Below, piece after piece: positions 62,709 through 64,000 of a DNA stretch of 64,000 bases. The translations under genes were made by a program, and so were the position numbers. Under the pieces are notes generated by a model, which saw nothing but the letters and a program-made list of their open reading frames with translations, was not told the DNA's origin and did no database searches. Source of the stretch: Novipirellula aureliae (lineage in GTDB: Bacteria; Planctomycetota; Planctomycetia; Pirellulales; Pirellulaceae); NCBI RefSeq assembly GCF_007860185.1, contig NZ_SJPY01000009.1, positions 235,867 to 299,866 of the forward strand, read 5' to 3'. Each line of letters starts with the position of its first letter. Positions within the stretch are counted from its first letter, which is position 1.

Positions 62709-62803
62709 TCCGATAACGCTTGCGATAACCGCGTCGGCCCGATTAACGCTTAGATGACCGCAAACTATCGTGGCCGACTGCGGTTGATCGCGTTGTTATC
62801 CGC
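62709..62803 (-). other. attC-like site 10
   Basis: GCGATAACCGCGTCGGCC (62722-62739) and GGCCGAC-T-GCGGTT-G-ATCGC (62772-62791) pair perfectly over 18 bp; here the outer extra base is G. Ends CCGATAACG and CGTTGTTATCCG are themselves complementary. The cleanest site in the window, yet the DNA on both sides of it is non-coding. Confidence 0.85.
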
Positions 62804-63148
62804 TACGGTGTGAGTGTAATAAGTTTGATGTAATTAACGAGCAAACGTTTGCAATCGAGTACACGAAGCACCACGATGGTTTACGAAGTGGTCCAGTGTG
62901 CCATCATTCAGTGGGCGTACCAGTGCGGACTTCGTCCCCCTCGGTGACATAGCGTTTACCAAACAACGTCGTCATCGAATAAACGTTCGAAACCAATCCA
63001 ATCCCAAGTCGTTTACGAAATGACGTCGCGATCCAGTAAACGCTCGGAACCAATCCGATGACATCAACAGTGTCTACGCGACGTCGAATAGCAGAGCAAG
63101 ATACAGTTAGCAGTCCAGCATGTTTACGAAGTGTCATCGAGCATTAAG
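62804..63148. other. Gene-less cassette with internal repeats
   Basis: I see no gene I can defend. A 77-codon minus ORF (62904-63137) is built from an internal duplication (IGLVPSVYWIATSF / IGLVSNVYSMTTLF), reflecting DNA repeats such as cagtaaacgctcggaaccaatcc and gaataaacgttcgaaaccaatcc. gtttacgaagtg recurs at 62880 and 63122. Probably non-coding. Confidence 0.45.
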
Positions 63149-63212
63149 GCGGATAGCGGCTACCCAGGCGGGATTCACACCCGTTCGTTGTCAAACCATT
63201 TCCAGTCCGCAC
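63149..63212 (-). mobile_element. 5' fragment of a second group II intron
   Basis: The minus strand from 63212 begins GTGCGGACTGG and stays alignable with the first intron for 64 bases without gaps (shared ATCCCGCCTGGGTA, diverged in between), then similarity stops. It is joined to GATAACCAAACGTCCAGC, an attC-like end, at the same relative position as the first intron. The remainder of the intron and of the attC-like site are gone. Confidence 0.68.
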
Positions 63213-63240
63213 GCTGGACGTTTGGTTATCTACGGTCTGG
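63213..63240 (-). other. attC-like site 11, one end only
   Basis: Minus-strand GATAACCAAACGTCCAGC follows ten bases after the stop of the gene at 63250. It matches the outer end of an attC-like site; the other arm has been lost together with most of the intron. Confidence 0.5.
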
Positions 63241-63249
63241 GTGCTTTAG

Positions 63250-63690
63250 CTACTCAGCACCCGCTTTTTTCTCCTCAAGCCTCTCTAACTTTTTCTCAAG
63301 CTCCAAAATTCGTCTTTTAAGCTTGTAGTTCTCGGAAACAAGGTCGTTGAACGCGTCAACAACTCGCTTGAGCTGAGACTTGTGGTTGGTCTCGGAAGCG
63401 AGGTCACTGAATGCGTTAATAACTTGATTGAGCTGGGACTTTTGGTCGGGCTTGGGTAAATCCACAATGCTGTGAGTCTGAGTTCGAGACTGCCGGTCAA
63501 GCTCAACACGAGCGGTTGCCGCGAGCACAGCGGGATGATTGGCTCCAAGAGCATCAGATAGCTGGTCGCGTTGGATTTGAAATAACCGATTGGCTCTCGT
63601 GGGAGACTGGGCAACGACGGTGTCATGGAGGAGCACGATCGCAATGGAAGCCACTACTGCACTTTGGATCTTACGGGGTATGAGAATCAT
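63250..63690 (-). CDS. Exported coiled-coil protein (cassette gene), 146 aa
   Basis: Signal peptide at 1-27 (KIQSAVVASIAIVLLHDTVVAQ), a short helical region (QIQRDQLSDALGANHPAVLAA), two similar heptad segments (KSQLNQVINAFSDLASE and KSQLKRVVDAFNDLVSE, a 25-residue duplication), and a C-terminal charged coil (LKRRILELEKKLERLEEKK). Probably a periplasmic oligomer; function unknown. Partial site 11 follows its stop and site 12 lies before its start. Confidence 0.7.
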   Translation of the reverse strand: MILIPRKIQSAVVASIAIVLLHDTVVAQSPTRANRLFQIQRDQLSDALGANHPAVLAATARVELDRQSRTQTHSIVDLPKPDQKSQLNQVINAFSDLASETNHKSQLKRVVDAFNDLVSENYKLKRRILELEKKLERLEEKKAGAE

Positions 63691-63741
63691 CAGCGGTACT
63701 TCCTTGTGTCTATGGAGTGCTGTTGTGCAGTGAATGATTTA

Positions 63742-63830
63742 GTCGGATAACGTTGGGCATCACGGGGCGGCGACCCAAGGTCTGGCGATGGCCGCAGCGG
63801 TCGCTACGCCGCTCCCGTGCACATACTCTT
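63742..63830 (-). other. attC-like site 12
   Basis: CACGGGGCGGCG (63761-63772) and CGCCGC-T-CCCGTG-C (63807-63820) pair over 12 bp with the extra T, followed by the extra C. Ends TCGGATAACG and ACATACTCTTAGG. It implies a further cassette to the right. Confidence 0.75.
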
Positions 63831-63915
63831 AGGTGGACTGATTGGATTTTTAAACGAAAATGGCTTCTCTCGATGTAATAAACGAGCTGAATCACGAGGA
63901 TTCGCTCACTTGGTG

Positions 63916-63999
63916 TTAATGGTCGTAACCAACAATTTGGACATCGTGGTTCGACAATACATGCGAAAGAAGCCTCATGAATTCTACTACAATCTCAAT
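63916..63999 (-). CDS. Possible 3' end of the next cassette gene
   Basis: The only minus frame open to the window edge: 27 codons (IEIVVEFMRLLSHVLSNHDV, then QIVGYDH) and TAA. It would end ~85 bases before site 12, similar to other cassettes here. Too short to judge. Confidence 0.25.
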   Translation of the reverse strand: MEIVVEFMRLLSHVLSNHDVQIVGYDH

Positions 64000-64000
64000 G

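Larger units (their letters stand above)
55503..64000 (-). mobile_element. Integron-like gene cassette array (distal part)
   Basis: Small, mutually unrelated minus-strand genes alternate with ~90-95 bp inverted repeats that follow a fixed plan (arm, extra T, six bases, extra C or G, outer arm, conserved GAAC/ATAAC end boxes). In most cassettes the repeat begins a few bases after the stop codon, as attC sites do. Twelve repeats are present, two of them partial. No integrase gene is in the window; transcription direction puts it to the right. The flagellin fusion at the left end marks where the array meets ordinary chromosome. The array is distinct from the operonic DNA to its left. Confidence 0.8.

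Noticed and set aside
62904..63137. 77-codon minus ORF with internal duplication
   Set aside because: Its repeat pattern mirrors DNA repeats in a gene-less cassette and it has no ribosome site or fold that I can name.

Overview
The window looks like chromosome of a planctomycete of the Pirellulaceae (Rhodopirellula-like). The case rests on several gene types typical of that group: a small conserved protein beginning MSNWKTGDW, a SpoVG protein with an inserted zinc ribbon, a secreted sulfatase, a small membrane protein with an NPYESP N-terminus, and short palindromic intergenic repeats. lpxD and lpxI show that the cell makes lipid A. This is inferred from reading the proteins; no database search was run.

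Positions 1-24600 are mostly housekeeping and envelope genes. They are a secreted protein cut by the window edge, a Na/Pi cotransporter, a Nudix hydrolase, a cobalamin adenosyltransferase, DsbD, a phosphotransferase-lpxI-lpxD group, a small Ser/Thr kinase-like protein, a GntR/ABC/permease operon with its operator, a sulfatase, an HD phosphohydrolase, trmL, carA and an SGNH/MBOAT O-acetylation pair.

Positions 25164-43482 form one long plus-strand exopolysaccharide locus with tight or overlapping spacing. It holds the initiating sugar-phosphate transferase, three genes resembling wbpB, wbpD and wbpE (2,3-diacetamido uronic acid type sugar), a Wzz/BY-kinase-like protein lacking the Walker A lysine, a Wzy-like polymerase/ligase, a Wzx-like flippase, an oxidoreductase-epimerase fusion, three GT4 glycosyltransferases, a secreted lyase-like protein, a FemAB-like acyltransferase and a methyltransferase. 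A tandem array of 40-bp palindromic repeats sits inside the operon between the wbpD-like and wbpE-like genes.

Positions 43442-55276 hold a degenerate GspE-like ATPase with a pilin-like protein, citramalate synthase, a guanine deaminase/M48 protease/LemA operon, thiE, ispE and spoVG.

Positions 55503-64000 are very different. Small unrelated minus-strand ORFs are each followed by a ~90-95 bp inverted repeat with a shared architecture: two arms that pair almost perfectly, except that one arm always carries an extra T and, six bases further out, an extra C or G. This is the layout of an integron cassette array with attC sites. I count twelve sites, two of them partial. One is split by an ~876-bp group II intron with a largely deleted reverse-transcriptase ORF, and another carries only the first ~64 bp of a related intron at the same relative position. 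At the distal (left) end the last cassette-type reading frame is fused in frame to the C-terminal part of a flagellin. No integron integrase is in the window; the gene orientation predicts it lies to the right of position 64000.
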